The notes: generated by a model not told the origin, from the sequence alone. A stretch of 43,243 nucleotides of DNA from Eubacteriales bacterium (GCA_030533415.1 JAUNJE010000023.1:1-43243); one strand, 5' to 3'; counted from the stretch's first letter, positions 7,854-16,120 are shown. Program-made: numbers and translations.

Positions 7854-8881
7854 TGGCAAGAATCATTACCTTCGGCGAGCTGATGCTGCGCCTGCAGCCG
7901 TACAACTATGAGCGTTTCGTTCAGTGCGACCATGTGGAGTTCACCTTCGGCGGCGGCGAGGCCAATGTGGCCGTATCCCTGGCCAACTACGGCATGGATG
8001 CCGCTTTCGTCACCAAGCTGCCCGCCCATGCCATTGGCCAGGCCGCTGTCAACAGCCTGCGCCGCTACGGCGTGGACACCTCCGAAATCGTCCGGGGCGG
8101 CGACCGTGTGGGCATCTACTTCAATGAGAAGGGCGCTTCCCAGCGCGGCTCCGTCTGCATTTACGACCGTGCCCACTCCGCCATCCAGGAAGCCCAGCCT
8201 TCCGACTTCGACTGGGACAAGATTTTCGAGGGCGCCGACTGGTTCCACTTCACCGGCATCACCCCCGCGCTTGGCCCCAATGTGGTCCAGATGTGCGTGG
8301 AGGCCTGTAAGGCGGCCAAGGCCCGTGGCGTCAAGATCTCCTGTGACCTGAACTACCGTGGCAAGCTGTGGACCCGCGCCGAGGCCAACAAGGCCATGAC
8401 CGAGCTGGCCCAGTACATCGACGTGTGCATCTCCAATGAGGAGGACGCCAAGGACGTATTCGGCATCGAGGCCGAGGCCACCGATATCTACGGCGGCACC
8501 ATCAACCACGAGGGCTACAAGTCCGTGGCCAAGCAGCTGGCGGACAAGTTCGGCTTTGAGAAGGTTGCCATCACCCTGCGGGAGAGCCACTCCGCTTTCG
8601 ACAACGGCTGGAGCGCCATGCTGTATGATGTGGCGTCCAATGAATACTGCTTCTCCAAGAAATATGACCTGCACATCATCGACCGTGTGGGCGGCGGAGA
8701 CAGCTTCGGCGGCGGCCTGATCTACTCCCTGCTCAGCGGAAAGTCCACCCAGGAAGCGGTGGAGTTCGCGGTGGCGGCATCCGCGCTGAAGCACTCCATT
8801 GAGGGTGACTACAACATGGTCACGGTTCCCGAGGTGGAGAAGCTGGCAGGCGGCGACGGCTCCGGAAGAATCCAGAGATAA
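7853..8881 (+). CDS. kdgK: 2-keto-3-deoxygluconate kinase (PfkB family)
   Basis: Phosphorylates 2-keto-3-deoxygluconate at C6 to give the substrate of the aldolase encoded immediately upstream; the two make a complete KDG-to-triose module. It is a 342-aa ribokinase fold. The N-terminal glycine motif FGGGEANVA is at 32-40, DLNYRGKLW at 165-173 (the sugar-acid kinase subgroup signature) and the anion-hole/base motif GGGDSFGGG at 280-288, with D283 as the catalytic base. It overlaps eda by one base, with AAGGAGG inside the eda end. A strong terminator follows, so the operon is two genes. Fructokinase is an alternative for PfkB members, but the neighbour makes KDG much more likely. Confidence 0.92.
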   Translation: MARIITFGELMLRLQPYNYERFVQCDHVEFTFGGGEANVAVSLANYGMDAAFVTKLPAHAIGQAAVNSLRRYGVDTSEIVRGGDRVGIYFNEKGASQRGSVCIYDRAHSAIQEAQPSDFDWDKIFEGADWFHFTGITPALGPNVVQMCVEACKAAKARGVKISCDLNYRGKLWTRAEANKAMTELAQYIDVCISNEEDAKDVFGIEAEATDIYGGTINHEGYKSVAKQLADKFGFEKVAITLRESHSAFDNGWSAMLYDVASNEYCFSKKYDLHIIDRVGGGDSFGGGLIYSLLSGKSTQEAVEFAVAASALKHSIEGDYNMVTVPEVEKLAGGDGSGRIQR

Positions 8882-8901
8882 TTCATTCCATAAAACAGGC
8901 A

Positions 8902-8932
8902 CTGCGGGGAAGCAAGCTTCCCCGCAGTTTTT
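8902..8932 (+). terminator. Terminator of eda-kdgK
   Basis: An 11-bp perfect stem (CTGCGGGGAAG/CTTCCCCGCAG, 4-nt loop) is followed by TTTTT. It may also serve the convergent DUF2974 gene. Confidence 0.9.
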
Positions 8933-8963
8933 ATGCCTTTATGCCGCACAAATATTTCCAATA

Positions 8964-10073
8964 TTATCGATTTCCTTCTTCCAGCAGATTCTGGGCTTCC
9001 TTGCCTGACTCTAACTGAATATGGGTCTTTTTTACGGCTTCGATCAGGCCCTGGAATTCCGTGGACAGGATCCGCCGCAGATTTTCGTCGCCGCTCAATG
9101 TTTTCAGATAGATGCGGAGATTTTTGGGATGGAAAATGTCCGCCGCCTTATTCACATCGCCGGTACCTAACAGGCTGAACATCTCATCCACCAGCTGGCC
9201 CCGCTCCTGATCGGTCATTTCCGCGAACCAGGCCTTGATGGTGGCATCCATGAACTGAGAGCTGTAGGTGACCTCCTGCATCGTGACCAGGCCATTGCCC
9301 ATGACCTCCCAGGAATAGGGATCGTGCTGCAAAATTCCTACGTTTTTGCTGCGAACCACGGTATACGGCTCCTCATGCTCCAACAGCATTCCAATGACGG
9401 AGGACTGGGGAATAAAGGTTCGGATTCGCGGCACCATGGCAAGATACCCGGGGTCGCCCATCATGTAGTCCGTAAAGCCGGGGCCGTCGTTATTATAAAC
9501 CTCCAAAATGCGCTTTTGCCGGGCAGGCAGGGACCGGGCGGCGGCAAAAACTGCCAGGTTCCCGCCCTTGGAGTGGCCTCCCAGCCGCATGGGAAGCATA
9601 TACGCCGCTTCCACGTCCCGGACATACTCCACCGCCATGCGCTGGGAGGGTACGATCTGCTGGAAGGACATATTGAAATCCTCCTTCCAGCCTGTCAGGG
9701 TGCTGTCCGTACCGCGGAAGGCCAGGAACATGGTGCCGTCATCCAAAAGAAAGGTCAAAGCCGCGAACTGTGTCTCCAGCTCGGGTATCAGCTGGTCCCG
9801 GTACATGCAGATCTTCGCCAAACCAAACCGGACGGTATCCGCAGCCGTGCGAAGCAGCTCCAAGTCATTTTTGACCCGGAAGCTGTCCTCCAAGTCATCC
9901 TGGGAAAAGAATTCCTCCGCAGCCTCCCGGAGGGTGACAGGGGTTTCCTCCACGGTGCCGCTGTAGTGGATATAAACAAGGGCAGAGAAAATCAGGGCAT
10001 CCACCGCGTTGACCGGATCCTGGGTAAAGGTCAGATCGCCGCGCCATTTTAAGTAATCAAAGATATTGGCCAT
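8964..10073 (-). CDS. DUF2974 (Mbeg1-like) alpha/beta hydrolase
   Basis: A 369-aa cytosolic protein of the lipase class 3-related DUF2974 family, common in Clostridia; the natural substrate is not known. The N-terminal MANIFDYLKWRGDLTF is the usual start of the family. FLAFRGTD (116-123) matches the class 3 lipase strand, and GGHSKGG (165-171) is the GxSxG nucleophile elbow with S168. YNNDGPGF (193-200) holds a likely acid residue. The start at 10073 is supported by AGAGGAGG about 7 nt upstream; the longer frame back to 10340 runs through the BlaI promoter and is rejected. It is divergent from blaI and not obviously part of that regulon. The family call is good; esterase/lipase activity is inferred. 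Confidence 0.85.
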   Translation of the reverse strand: MANIFDYLKWRGDLTFTQDPVNAVDALIFSALVYIHYSGTVEETPVTLREAAEEFFSQDDLEDSFRVKNDLELLRTAADTVRFGLAKICMYRDQLIPELETQFAALTFLLDDGTMFLAFRGTDSTLTGWKEDFNMSFQQIVPSQRMAVEYVRDVEAAYMLPMRLGGHSKGGNLAVFAAARSLPARQKRILEVYNNDGPGFTDYMMGDPGYLAMVPRIRTFIPQSSVIGMLLEHEEPYTVVRSKNVGILQHDPYSWEVMGNGLVTMQEVTYSSQFMDATIKAWFAEMTDQERGQLVDEMFSLLGTGDVNKAADIFHPKNLRIYLKTLSGDENLRRILSTEFQGLIEAVKKTHIQLESGKEAQNLLEEGNR

Positions 10074-10143
10074 ATGTGATTCCTCCTCTTTGTTACCATA
10101 GCATAAGTTTGTTAATTTTTCTACCATAATTTCACGGATGCCC

Positions 10144-10172
10144 TTGACTTTTTGGTTTATAGATGATAAACT
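10144..10172 (+). promoter_or_regulatory. blaI-M56 operon promoter
   Basis: -35 TTGACT (10144-10149), 17-bp spacer, -10 TAAACT (10167-10172). The -10 overlaps the first operator. Confidence 0.65.
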
Positions 10173-10198
10173 GCATTTATAGTTTATTAGCAATAAAC
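10155..10198 (+). promoter_or_regulatory. Two BlaI-type operators
   Basis: Two perfect 17-bp palindromes share the pattern GTTTAT-N5-ATAAAC: O1 at 10155-10171, between -35 and -10, and O2 at 10182-10198 over the start of the transcript. Centres are 27 bp apart, close to 2.6 helix turns. The position and paired arrangement fit autorepression by a dimeric BlaI/MecI-type winged-helix protein, encoded 18 bp downstream. Confidence 0.75.
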
Positions 10199-10215
10199 CA
10201 AACGGAGGTAATTTT

Positions 10216-10578
10216 ATGGACGAACGGAAGCTTGGCGTGGTGGAATCCAAATTTGCGGACATCATCTGGGCACATGAACCGCTGCCCTCCCGGGAGCTGG
10301 TGGCGCTGTGCCAGCAGGAGCTGAACTGGAAAAAGCCCACTACCTACACTGTGCTTCGTAAGCTCTGTGAGCGGGGAATTTTTCAAAATGTGGACGGCAT
10401 GGTATCCTCTGTCATTTCCCGGGAGGAATTTTACGCCGTTCAGTCGGAGCAATTTGTTGCGGATACCTTCGGCGGTTCCCTGCCCGCCTTTCTTGCGGCC
10501 TTTACACGCCGGAAAACGCTCAGCCCCCAGGAGGTCGCGGAAATCCGGCGTATGATCGACGCATATGGGGAGGACTGA
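10216..10578 (+). CDS. BlaI/MecI/CopY-family repressor
   Basis: A 120-aa winged-helix repressor (Penicillinase_R). The N-terminal half (about residues 1-75) carries the family pattern WAHEPLPSRELV and WKKPTTYTVLRKLCERG, the recognition-helix region. The C-terminal helices (80-120) would form the dimer and contain the usual proteolysis site region. It starts at ATG 10216 with GGAGG 7 nt upstream. The M56 protease gene begins 1 nt after its stop, the classical sensor/repressor pair. No beta-lactamase, penicillin-binding protein or copper ATPase lies nearby, so targets beyond its own operon are unknown. Confidence 0.92.
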   Translation: MDERKLGVVESKFADIIWAHEPLPSRELVALCQQELNWKKPTTYTVLRKLCERGIFQNVDGMVSSVISREEFYAVQSEQFVADTFGGSLPAFLAAFTRRKTLSPQEVAEIRRMIDAYGED

Positions 10579-10579
10579 C

Positions 10580-12241
10580 ATGACAAAACTGTTCTTGACC
10601 CTGCTGAATATGAGCATCTCCGCCAGCTGGGTGGTCCTGGCTGTTCTGCTGCTGCGTCTGGCGCTGAAAAAAGCGCCTAAGGCCATCCGCTGCGCCCTGT
10701 GGGTGCTGGTGGCGGTACGGCTGGTATGCCCTTTTTCTTTTGAGAGCAGGCTGAGCCTGATGCCCCGGGCTGTTTCGGAAGAATATCTTGCCACTGTGGC
10801 CAGTGCCGAACCGGGAGAAATCACCGGAGAAAACGCCATGGTCCCCTCCGCCGCCGACCCGTCACCGGAAACAGATGCACATCCCCATTTTCCGGCGCTT
10901 TCGGCCGGAATCGCCGAAAAGGCCTCCACCTCCGCAAAGTCCGGCGGCACCACCGCAAGCTGGCAGACGGTTTGCAGCATCCTATGGGCTGTGGGCATGG
11001 CCACGATGGTTCTTTACGCCATCTTCTCCTATTTGCGCCTGTACCGAAGCGTGAAAGCCTCCGTTGACCTGGGCCAAGGGGTCGCTCTGTGCGACTACAT
11101 CGACACCCCCTTTATTCTGGGACTGGTGAAGCCGAAAATCTACCTTCCCTCCGGTTTGTCGTCCAAGGACGCGGCCCATGTGCTGGCCCATGAGCGGGCG
11201 CATTTGAAGCGGCGGGACCACTGGTGGAAGCCTCTGGGCTTTGCCCTTCTGTCGGTATACTGGTTTAACCCCCTTCTCTGGCTGGCCTATGTGCTGCTGT
11301 GCCGGGACATTGAGCTGGCCTGTGACGAGCGGGTCGTCCGGGAAATGGGCATTTCCGGCAAGAAAGCCTACTCAGAAGCCCTGCTGAACTGCAGTATCCC
11401 AAAGCACCGCATTACCGCCTGCCCGCTGGCCTTTGGCGAGGTGGGCGTGAAGGAACGGGTGAAAAATGTGCTGAACTATAAAAAGCCTGCCTTTTGGATT
11501 TCGGCCGTTGGCATTGCCGCCATTGTCATTGCGGCGATATGCTTTCTGACCAACCCAAAGCCGGAGACGCTCCCGGCGGACGAAATCCCCCAGAGTACGG
11601 AAGAAACCAATGAATGGTCGGACGAAGATCTCCTAAAGCTATGTAAAGAAGCGTTGACCGGCTTTCAGAAGCAAAACCGCTACTATTTGTCAACCCAGAG
11701 TATCTTTCAGGGCTATAATGCGCTGAACACCTATAGCACCACAAAGCTCTGGAAAAACGGAAACGACTTTCTCAGGGCCATTGACATAGAAGAAGCGCTG
11801 GAAAAATGGCAATATGTAGAAGTGGACGGAAAACAATACGAATCTCATTACAACGGATACGATGACCAGGATGAAAATGATCTGCAATGGCGGGAATCCA
11901 GTGAGGATCTTTCGCAGAATTTTGAAGAATGGCTCCACAGCTTTGACTGGGATACTGCAAAAATCTCTCTGAAATCCGCAGGTGATCAGGTTGGATTCCA
12001 GACGGTCACCTGTGCCATTGAAAAGGGCTGGATAACCGAAGGCATGCACGACAGCACCAGCGAAATCACCTTCGTGCTGGACGCCGGGAACGCTCTGCGG
12101 ACTGTTATGTATAATGTAAAATATACCGATTCAACCGGATATCCCATCAATGACTTCCGCACCACAACCATTCTTTCCTACAACGAGTACGTCATTGTGC
12201 CGGAAATAGAGGCAGCTTTCCAGGCAGCGGAAAAAAGCTGA
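10580..12241 (+). CDS. M56-family (BlaR1-type) membrane metalloprotease with unusual sensor domain
   Basis: Membrane zinc protease expected to sense an outside signal and inactivate the BlaI-type repressor encoded just upstream. Membrane segments are predicted by eye near 7-27, 33-51, 132-152, 218-240 and 303-323. The zinc motif HERAH is at 204-208, with ELACDERVV at 245-253 giving the third ligand E245. The extracellular tail of about 225 residues after the last segment is acidic and aromatic. It lacks any SxxK/KTG penicillin-binding motifs, so it is not a beta-lactam sensor of the BlaR1 kind. ATG 10580 is preferred over 10565 because GGGGAGG sits 6 nt upstream. The ligand is unknown. Confidence 0.88.
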   Translation: MTKLFLTLLNMSISASWVVLAVLLLRLALKKAPKAIRCALWVLVAVRLVCPFSFESRLSLMPRAVSEEYLATVASAEPGEITGENAMVPSAADPSPETDAHPHFPALSAGIAEKASTSAKSGGTTASWQTVCSILWAVGMATMVLYAIFSYLRLYRSVKASVDLGQGVALCDYIDTPFILGLVKPKIYLPSGLSSKDAAHVLAHERAHLKRRDHWWKPLGFALLSVYWFNPLLWLAYVLLCRDIELACDERVVREMGISGKKAYSEALLNCSIPKHRITACPLAFGEVGVKERVKNVLNYKKPAFWISAVGIAAIVIAAICFLTNPKPETLPADEIPQSTEETNEWSDEDLLKLCKEALTGFQKQNRYYLSTQSIFQGYNALNTYSTTKLWKNGNDFLRAIDIEEALEKWQYVEVDGKQYESHYNGYDDQDENDLQWRESSEDLSQNFEEWLHSFDWDTAKISLKSAGDQVGFQTVTCAIEKGWITEGMHDSTSEITFVLDAGNALRTVMYNVKYTDSTGYPINDFRTTTILSYNEYVIVPEIEAAFQAAEKS

Positions 12242-12262
12242 CATACACAAATATCTCCTGGG

Positions 12263-12291
12263 TTGACAAATGGCAACCATATGCGTAAAAT
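12263..12291 (+). promoter_or_regulatory. Promoter of the HD-domain gene
   Basis: -35 TTGACA (12263-12268), 17-bp spacer, -10 TAAAAT (12286-12291). The start site would be about 20 nt before ATG. Confidence 0.75.
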
Positions 12292-12318
12292 AAGGGAAAA
12301 AAGTTCAGGAGGTATACT

Positions 12319-12903
12319 ATGAGTGATTCACTGACCCGAGAGCAGGCCCTTGCCCTGCTGCAAAAGTACAATAAAGAGCCTTTTCACATTCTCCACGCCC
12401 TGACGGTAGAGGGCGTTATGCGGTGGTTTGCCGCAGAGGAAGGCGAGGATCCGGACTTCTGGGGCCTGTGCGGTCTATTACACGATGTGGACTTTGAACG
12501 CTACCCCGAACAGCACTGCCTGAAAGCCCCGGAGCTGCTGGCGGAGATCAATGCAAGCCCGGAAATGGTGCACGCAATCTGCTCCCACGGTTACGGCCTG
12601 TGCTGCGATGTGGAGCCGGTACACCAGATGGAGAAGGTGCTGTTCGCCGTGGACGAGCTGACGGGGCTGATCGGCGCCGCCGCAAAAATGCGCCCCAGCA
12701 AAAGCGTCATGGACATGGAGGTCAGCAGCCTGAAAAAGAAATTCAAGGACAAGAAATTCGCCGCGGGCTGCTCCCGGGAGGTCATCCGAACCGGAGCGGA
12801 GCGGCTGGGCTGGACCCTGGATGAGGTCATGGAAAAAACCATTCTCGCCATGCGCAGCTGTGAGGCCAGCGTGGCACAGGAGCTGGAAACGCTGTGCGTT
12901 TGA
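12319..12903 (+). CDS. HD-domain metal-dependent phosphohydrolase-like protein
   Basis: A 194-aa soluble protein of the HD/HDIG-like superfamily. The metal ligands are visible as H26 (ILHALTVEG), H55-D56 (LLHDVDFE), H85/H90 (HAICSHGYG) and D112 (AVDELTG), in the usual order. The lysine-rich stretch SLKKKFKDKKF (about 136-146) and the C-terminal helices are typical of this clostridial branch. It starts at ATG 12319 with AGGAGG 6 nt upstream and has its own promoter, so it is separate from the M56 gene. HD proteins hydrolyse phosphoesters of nucleotides or small metabolites; this subgroup's substrate is not known to me. Confidence 0.85.
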   Translation: MSDSLTREQALALLQKYNKEPFHILHALTVEGVMRWFAAEEGEDPDFWGLCGLLHDVDFERYPEQHCLKAPELLAEINASPEMVHAICSHGYGLCCDVEPVHQMEKVLFAVDELTGLIGAAAKMRPSKSVMDMEVSSLKKKFKDKKFAAGCSREVIRTGAERLGWTLDEVMEKTILAMRSCEASVAQELETLCV

Positions 12904-12954
12904 TGCCGTTGTCCGGAAAAATACGCGCTTTCCCTTGGATATCCGAATAATGCG

Positions 12955-12987
12955 AAAAATCCCCCGGAGGCAAAAAGCCTTCGGGGG
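12955..12987 (-). terminator. Terminator of the Na/Pi transporter gene (possibly bidirectional)
   Basis: An 11-bp stem (CCCCCGGAGGC with GCCTTCGGGGG, 5-nt loop, one G-T pair). On the minus strand it is followed by ATTTTTC. It may also stop the convergent HD gene. Confidence 0.8.
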
Positions 12988-12996
12988 TGCGTCCTT

Positions 12997-14799
12997 TTAT
13001 TGAATCTCTTTCAGGGGCTTGATATATTGCTCACGGCGGCGTTCCCGCTCAGCCAAATAGGCAACATCATTGCCGGCATGGATCTCCCGCAGGTACTCAT
13101 AGTGGTTTTGCAGGATATCCTCATTGCTGCGGGCCAGCATCATGACAGCAATGGAAGAGCACTGGTCGGAGGCACGCTCCAGATATGTCAGGGTCTCCAT
13201 GAACACCAAGCCGCTGCCCACGGAGCAGGTGCCGTTTTTCAGCCGCTTGGTATGCCGGTCCCGAAGGATCAGAACCATATCGTCGATGGTCTCCTCCAGC
13301 GGCTCAATGGCTTTGGCCGCCTCGTTGTCGTCGGAGGCGAAGGCCTCTACGGTGATGCGAAGGATCTCATTGACGGCGGCGCAGATAATGTTCAGCTCTT
13401 TTTTCGCCATCTCCGAGAAGGTGGCGTTCTCCGACTGCAGGCGCTGGGCCAGCTCCACCAGATTGGTGGCATAGTCGCCGATCCGCTCAAAATTGGGAAC
13501 CGTCTGCATCAGCATATCCAGCTGGCGGTCATCCCACTCGGTTTCCACATTTTTGGAAAGGCCGATGAGGAAATGGTCGGTGTGGTCTGCGAACTCGTCA
13601 ATGCTGTCCTCGTCCCTGTCGATTTCACTGGCCAGCACAGGGTCATACTTGGTAAGCACGCGGCAGCCCTTTTCGAAATTGATCCGGGCCACATTGCCCA
13701 CGGCGGCAACCGCCTTGACGGCCTCCGCCACTGCCACCGCGGGAGAGATATACAGCTTCTCATCCAGGGTATGCAGCTCGGGATGGCTGCTCTTGGAGGG
13801 CTTATCGTCCTTGACAATCAGCATGGAAAGCTTCACCAGCCAGTCCGCAAAGGGAACCAGCACAACGGCGGTCAGCAGGTTGAAAACCGTCTGGAAATTG
13901 GCGATGCTTCCGCTGTCCACGGAGCGCACCCAGAATCCGGCGCCAAAAGCGGACATCTTCTGCAAAACCGTCATCAGCACCATAAACAGGATCGTGCCAA
14001 TGGTATTGAAGGCAATATGTACCACGCCGGTACGCTTGGCATCCTTGGACGAACCGATGGAGCAGACCATGGCGGTGGTGACGCAGGTACCCAGGTTGAT
14101 ACCCATAATGACGGGATAAGCCATGGCAAAGGTCACACCGGAGCCAGAAACCGAAGCCACGGTTTGCAGCATGCCCACGGTTGCGGAAGAACTTTGAACA
14201 ATGACTGTAAGCACCAAACCAAACAGGATGCCAAACAGAGGATTGTTTAAAAATTCAATAAAGGCCACAAACGCATCCGTACCAATCAAAGGCTTGACGC
14301 CCTCTGTCATCAGGCTTAGGCCCACAAACAGGACACCAAATCCCACAAAAATATCGCCGATGGTCTTGGAGGACTTCGTCTTGACAAACATCAGCAGAAT
14401 GATGCCCACCACCAGGGCAACCGGCGCCAGGGTATCGGTATCAAACAGCATCAGAATGAGATTATCCCCGGCCTCGATGGAGGACAGGCGGATAATCTGC
14501 GCGGTGACGGTGGTACCGATGTTGGCGCCCATGACAATGGAGACCGCCTGCTTCAGGTTCAGGACCCCCGCGCCGATCAGCGCCACCGTCAGAACGATGG
14601 TTGCGGTAGAGCTTTGGATAACAGCAGTGACCAATGCGCCGGTGAGAACGCCAATCACCACATTGCCAGTGACTTTTTCCAGTATCCGCTTCAGCGCGGC
14701 GCCGGAGCTGTTCTTCAGGCCGTCGCCCATGACCTCGATGCCATAAAGGAACATGGCGAGGCCACCCAGAAGCTGGATAATGGCACGAAATATCTCCAT
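12997..14799 (-). CDS. Na+/Pi-cotransporter family protein with C-terminal PhoU domain
   Basis: A 600-aa NptA/PF02690-type transporter fused to a cytosolic PhoU-like bundle. The two inverted repeats of the family are marked by QSSTAT at 62-67 and QSSSAT at 202-207, each followed by a GANIGTT or GINLGTC loop (91-97, 233-239). About eight to nine hydrophobic segments lie in 1-330. Residues 345-590 are charged and helical, with PhoU-like EIDRDEDSIDEFADH and RIGDYATNLVELA. It probably imports phosphate with sodium, though some members handle other anions. The ATG at 14799 has AGGAG about 7 nt upstream. It is monocistronic by spacing, with a terminator downstream and dut ending 139 bp upstream. 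Confidence 0.9.
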   Translation of the reverse strand: MEIFRAIIQLLGGLAMFLYGIEVMGDGLKNSSGAALKRILEKVTGNVVIGVLTGALVTAVIQSSTATIVLTVALIGAGVLNLKQAVSIVMGANIGTTVTAQIIRLSSIEAGDNLILMLFDTDTLAPVALVVGIILLMFVKTKSSKTIGDIFVGFGVLFVGLSLMTEGVKPLIGTDAFVAFIEFLNNPLFGILFGLVLTVIVQSSSATVGMLQTVASVSGSGVTFAMAYPVIMGINLGTCVTTAMVCSIGSSKDAKRTGVVHIAFNTIGTILFMVLMTVLQKMSAFGAGFWVRSVDSGSIANFQTVFNLLTAVVLVPFADWLVKLSMLIVKDDKPSKSSHPELHTLDEKLYISPAVAVAEAVKAVAAVGNVARINFEKGCRVLTKYDPVLASEIDRDEDSIDEFADHTDHFLIGLSKNVETEWDDRQLDMLMQTVPNFERIGDYATNLVELAQRLQSENATFSEMAKKELNIICAAVNEILRITVEAFASDDNEAAKAIEPLEETIDDMVLILRDRHTKRLKNGTCSVGSGLVFMETLTYLERASDQCSSIAVMMLARSNEDILQNHYEYLREIHAGNDVAYLAERERRREQYIKPLKEIQ

Positions 14800-14850
14800 A
14801 TGAAACTCCTAAATCTCTCTTTGGTGATTGCCCGGCATGGGCATAGTACC

Positions 14851-14856
14851 ATTATA
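14851..14856 (-). promoter_or_regulatory. Candidate -10 of the Na/Pi transporter gene
   Basis: A TATAAT on the minus strand lies 52 bp before the start codon, but no good -35 is found at 16-18 bp. An alternative pair is TTGCAG with TACTAT, overlapping it with an 18-bp spacer. Confidence 0.4.
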
Positions 14857-14938
14857 AAGAATTTCTCTGCAAAAGTACAGTGACAAATTAGGAGTAATTT
14901 TTACCAAAACTTTACACCGATTTTATCAAAAGCACCAA

Positions 14939-15376
14939 TTATTTTCCCGTAGAGCCAAATCCGCCGCCGCTTCTTGCCGTATCGGACAGTTCCTCCGCTG
15001 CCCGGTAATCCGGCGTCAGAACGGGAGTAATCAGGAGTTGGGCAATGCGTTCGCCGTTTTCAATGGTCTGCGGAACGCTTCCATGGTTGTAGAGCACTAC
15101 GTTGATTTCTCCCCGGTAGTCACTGTCCACAACCCCCACCTTATTGGCAGGCGCCAGGCCGCGCTTGCAGGCCATGCCGCTGCGGGCATACACCAGCCCC
15201 GCACAGCCCTGCGGGACCTCCAATGCGATCCCCGTAGGGAGAAATACCGTCTCACCGGGCAGGATGGTAACCGGCTCTCCCAAACAGGCGTACAGGTCGG
15301 CTCCAGCCGCCCCGGCGGAGCCGTAGGTGGGGAGCTTGGCTCCCTGCCTCAGCAGTTTTACACGGATAGGGTTCAT
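14939..15376 (-). CDS. dut: dUTP diphosphatase (dUTPase)
   Basis: Hydrolyses dUTP to dUMP and pyrophosphate, keeping uracil out of DNA and feeding dTMP synthesis. It is a 145-aa trimeric-type dUTPase with all five motifs: AGADLYA (24-30), RSGMA (65-69), GVVDSDYRGE (81-90, catalytic D84 region), GERIAQL (108-114) and the C-terminal P-loop-like RSGGGFGSTGK (135-145). Its ATG directly follows the TAA of nrdG (zero spacing), with AAAGGA 9 nt upstream inside the end of nrdG, so the pair is probably translationally coupled. Both gene products serve deoxynucleotide supply. Confidence 0.96.
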   Translation of the reverse strand: MNPIRVKLLRQGAKLPTYGSAGAAGADLYACLGEPVTILPGETVFLPTGIALEVPQGCAGLVYARSGMACKRGLAPANKVGVVDSDYRGEINVVLYNHGSVPQTIENGERIAQLLITPVLTPDYRAAEELSDTARSGGGFGSTGK

Positions 15377-15916
15377 TTATTTCATTCCTTTCTCTTCGCC
15401 CTGCCAGTCCCGCCACAGGACGGTTTCCCCGGCGGCCAGGGATGCGGGAACATCGATCAGGCGCTGGTTTTCCGAGCCGCGGAACCGGAGGGACAGGTTT
15501 TTCTTTGCTTCAATAAATGGCCCGTCCACCAGCACATCCAGATAGCTTAAGTATTCCCCGGTATCCCCCAGGCGGCCGGACAGAATGTCCTTTTCAAACA
15601 GATAGCCGGAAAACGCCCAGACGTTTTTTTCCGGAAGCTCCCGCTTCACCTGCCGCAGCAGCTCCAAAATGCCGCTCCGGTTCTGGGGTTCAAACGGCTC
15701 CCCTCCCAGCAGGGTCAGGCCGCGGATATACGCAGGCCTCAGCATATCGAGGATGGAATCGATGGTTTCCTGGGTGAACGGCTGTCCATAGCTAAAGTCC
15801 CAGGCCTCTTCATTGAAGCAGCCGGGGCAGCGGTGGGTGCAGCCCGATACGAACAGGCTCACCCGCACACCGGGTCCATTGGCGATATCACAGTTTTTGA
15901 TAGTGGCATAATTCAT
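15377..15916 (-). CDS. nrdG: Anaerobic ribonucleotide reductase activating protein (radical SAM)
   Basis: Radical SAM activase that installs the glycyl radical on class III ribonucleotide reductase. The 179-aa form starting at ATG 15916 (AGGAG 7 nt upstream) has the family length; the longer frame to 16024 is rejected because it overlaps the likely promoter. The N-terminal MNYATIKNCDIANGPGVR is characteristic. The [4Fe-4S] motif is C26-x3-C30-x2-C33 in SGCTHRCPGC, and the SAM-binding GGEPFEP follows near 77-83. NrdD itself is not in the window, so the reductase must be encoded elsewhere. dut follows directly. Confidence 0.93.
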   Translation of the reverse strand: MNYATIKNCDIANGPGVRVSLFVSGCTHRCPGCFNEEAWDFSYGQPFTQETIDSILDMLRPAYIRGLTLLGGEPFEPQNRSGILELLRQVKRELPEKNVWAFSGYLFEKDILSGRLGDTGEYLSYLDVLVDGPFIEAKKNLSLRFRGSENQRLIDVPASLAAGETVLWRDWQGEEKGMK

Positions 15917-15994
15917 AGTATCTCTCCTGACTTTAAAAGCATCTGGCCTGCAGGCCGGATGGCGGCTAATATGGACTGCGTGCATTCTGTCAAC

Positions 15995-16023
15995 AGTATA
16001 ACACAGCGCCGCGCCGATTTCCA
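15995..16023 (-). promoter_or_regulatory. Candidate nrdG-dut promoter
   Basis: Minus strand TGGAAA (16023-16018), 17-bp spacer, TATACT (16000-15995). An overlapping alternative lies just downstream: TTGACA (15993-15988) with TATTAG (15971-15966) at 16 bp. Confidence 0.4.
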
Positions 16024-16067
16024 CTATAATCTTCTTTTGTATGCTTGACCCCAGACCGTGTTCGAAG

Positions 16068-16102
16068 CGGAAAGCAAGGCCACCGCAGAATTCTGCGGTG
16101 GC
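16068..16102 (-). terminator. Terminator of the AI-2E family transporter gene
   Basis: A perfect palindrome (CCACCGCAG-AATT-CTGCGGTGG, 16081-16102) lies 18 bp past the stop codon, followed on the minus strand by a C/T-rich stretch. Confidence 0.7.
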
Positions 16103-16120
16103 TGAAAACGGATCCCTATT

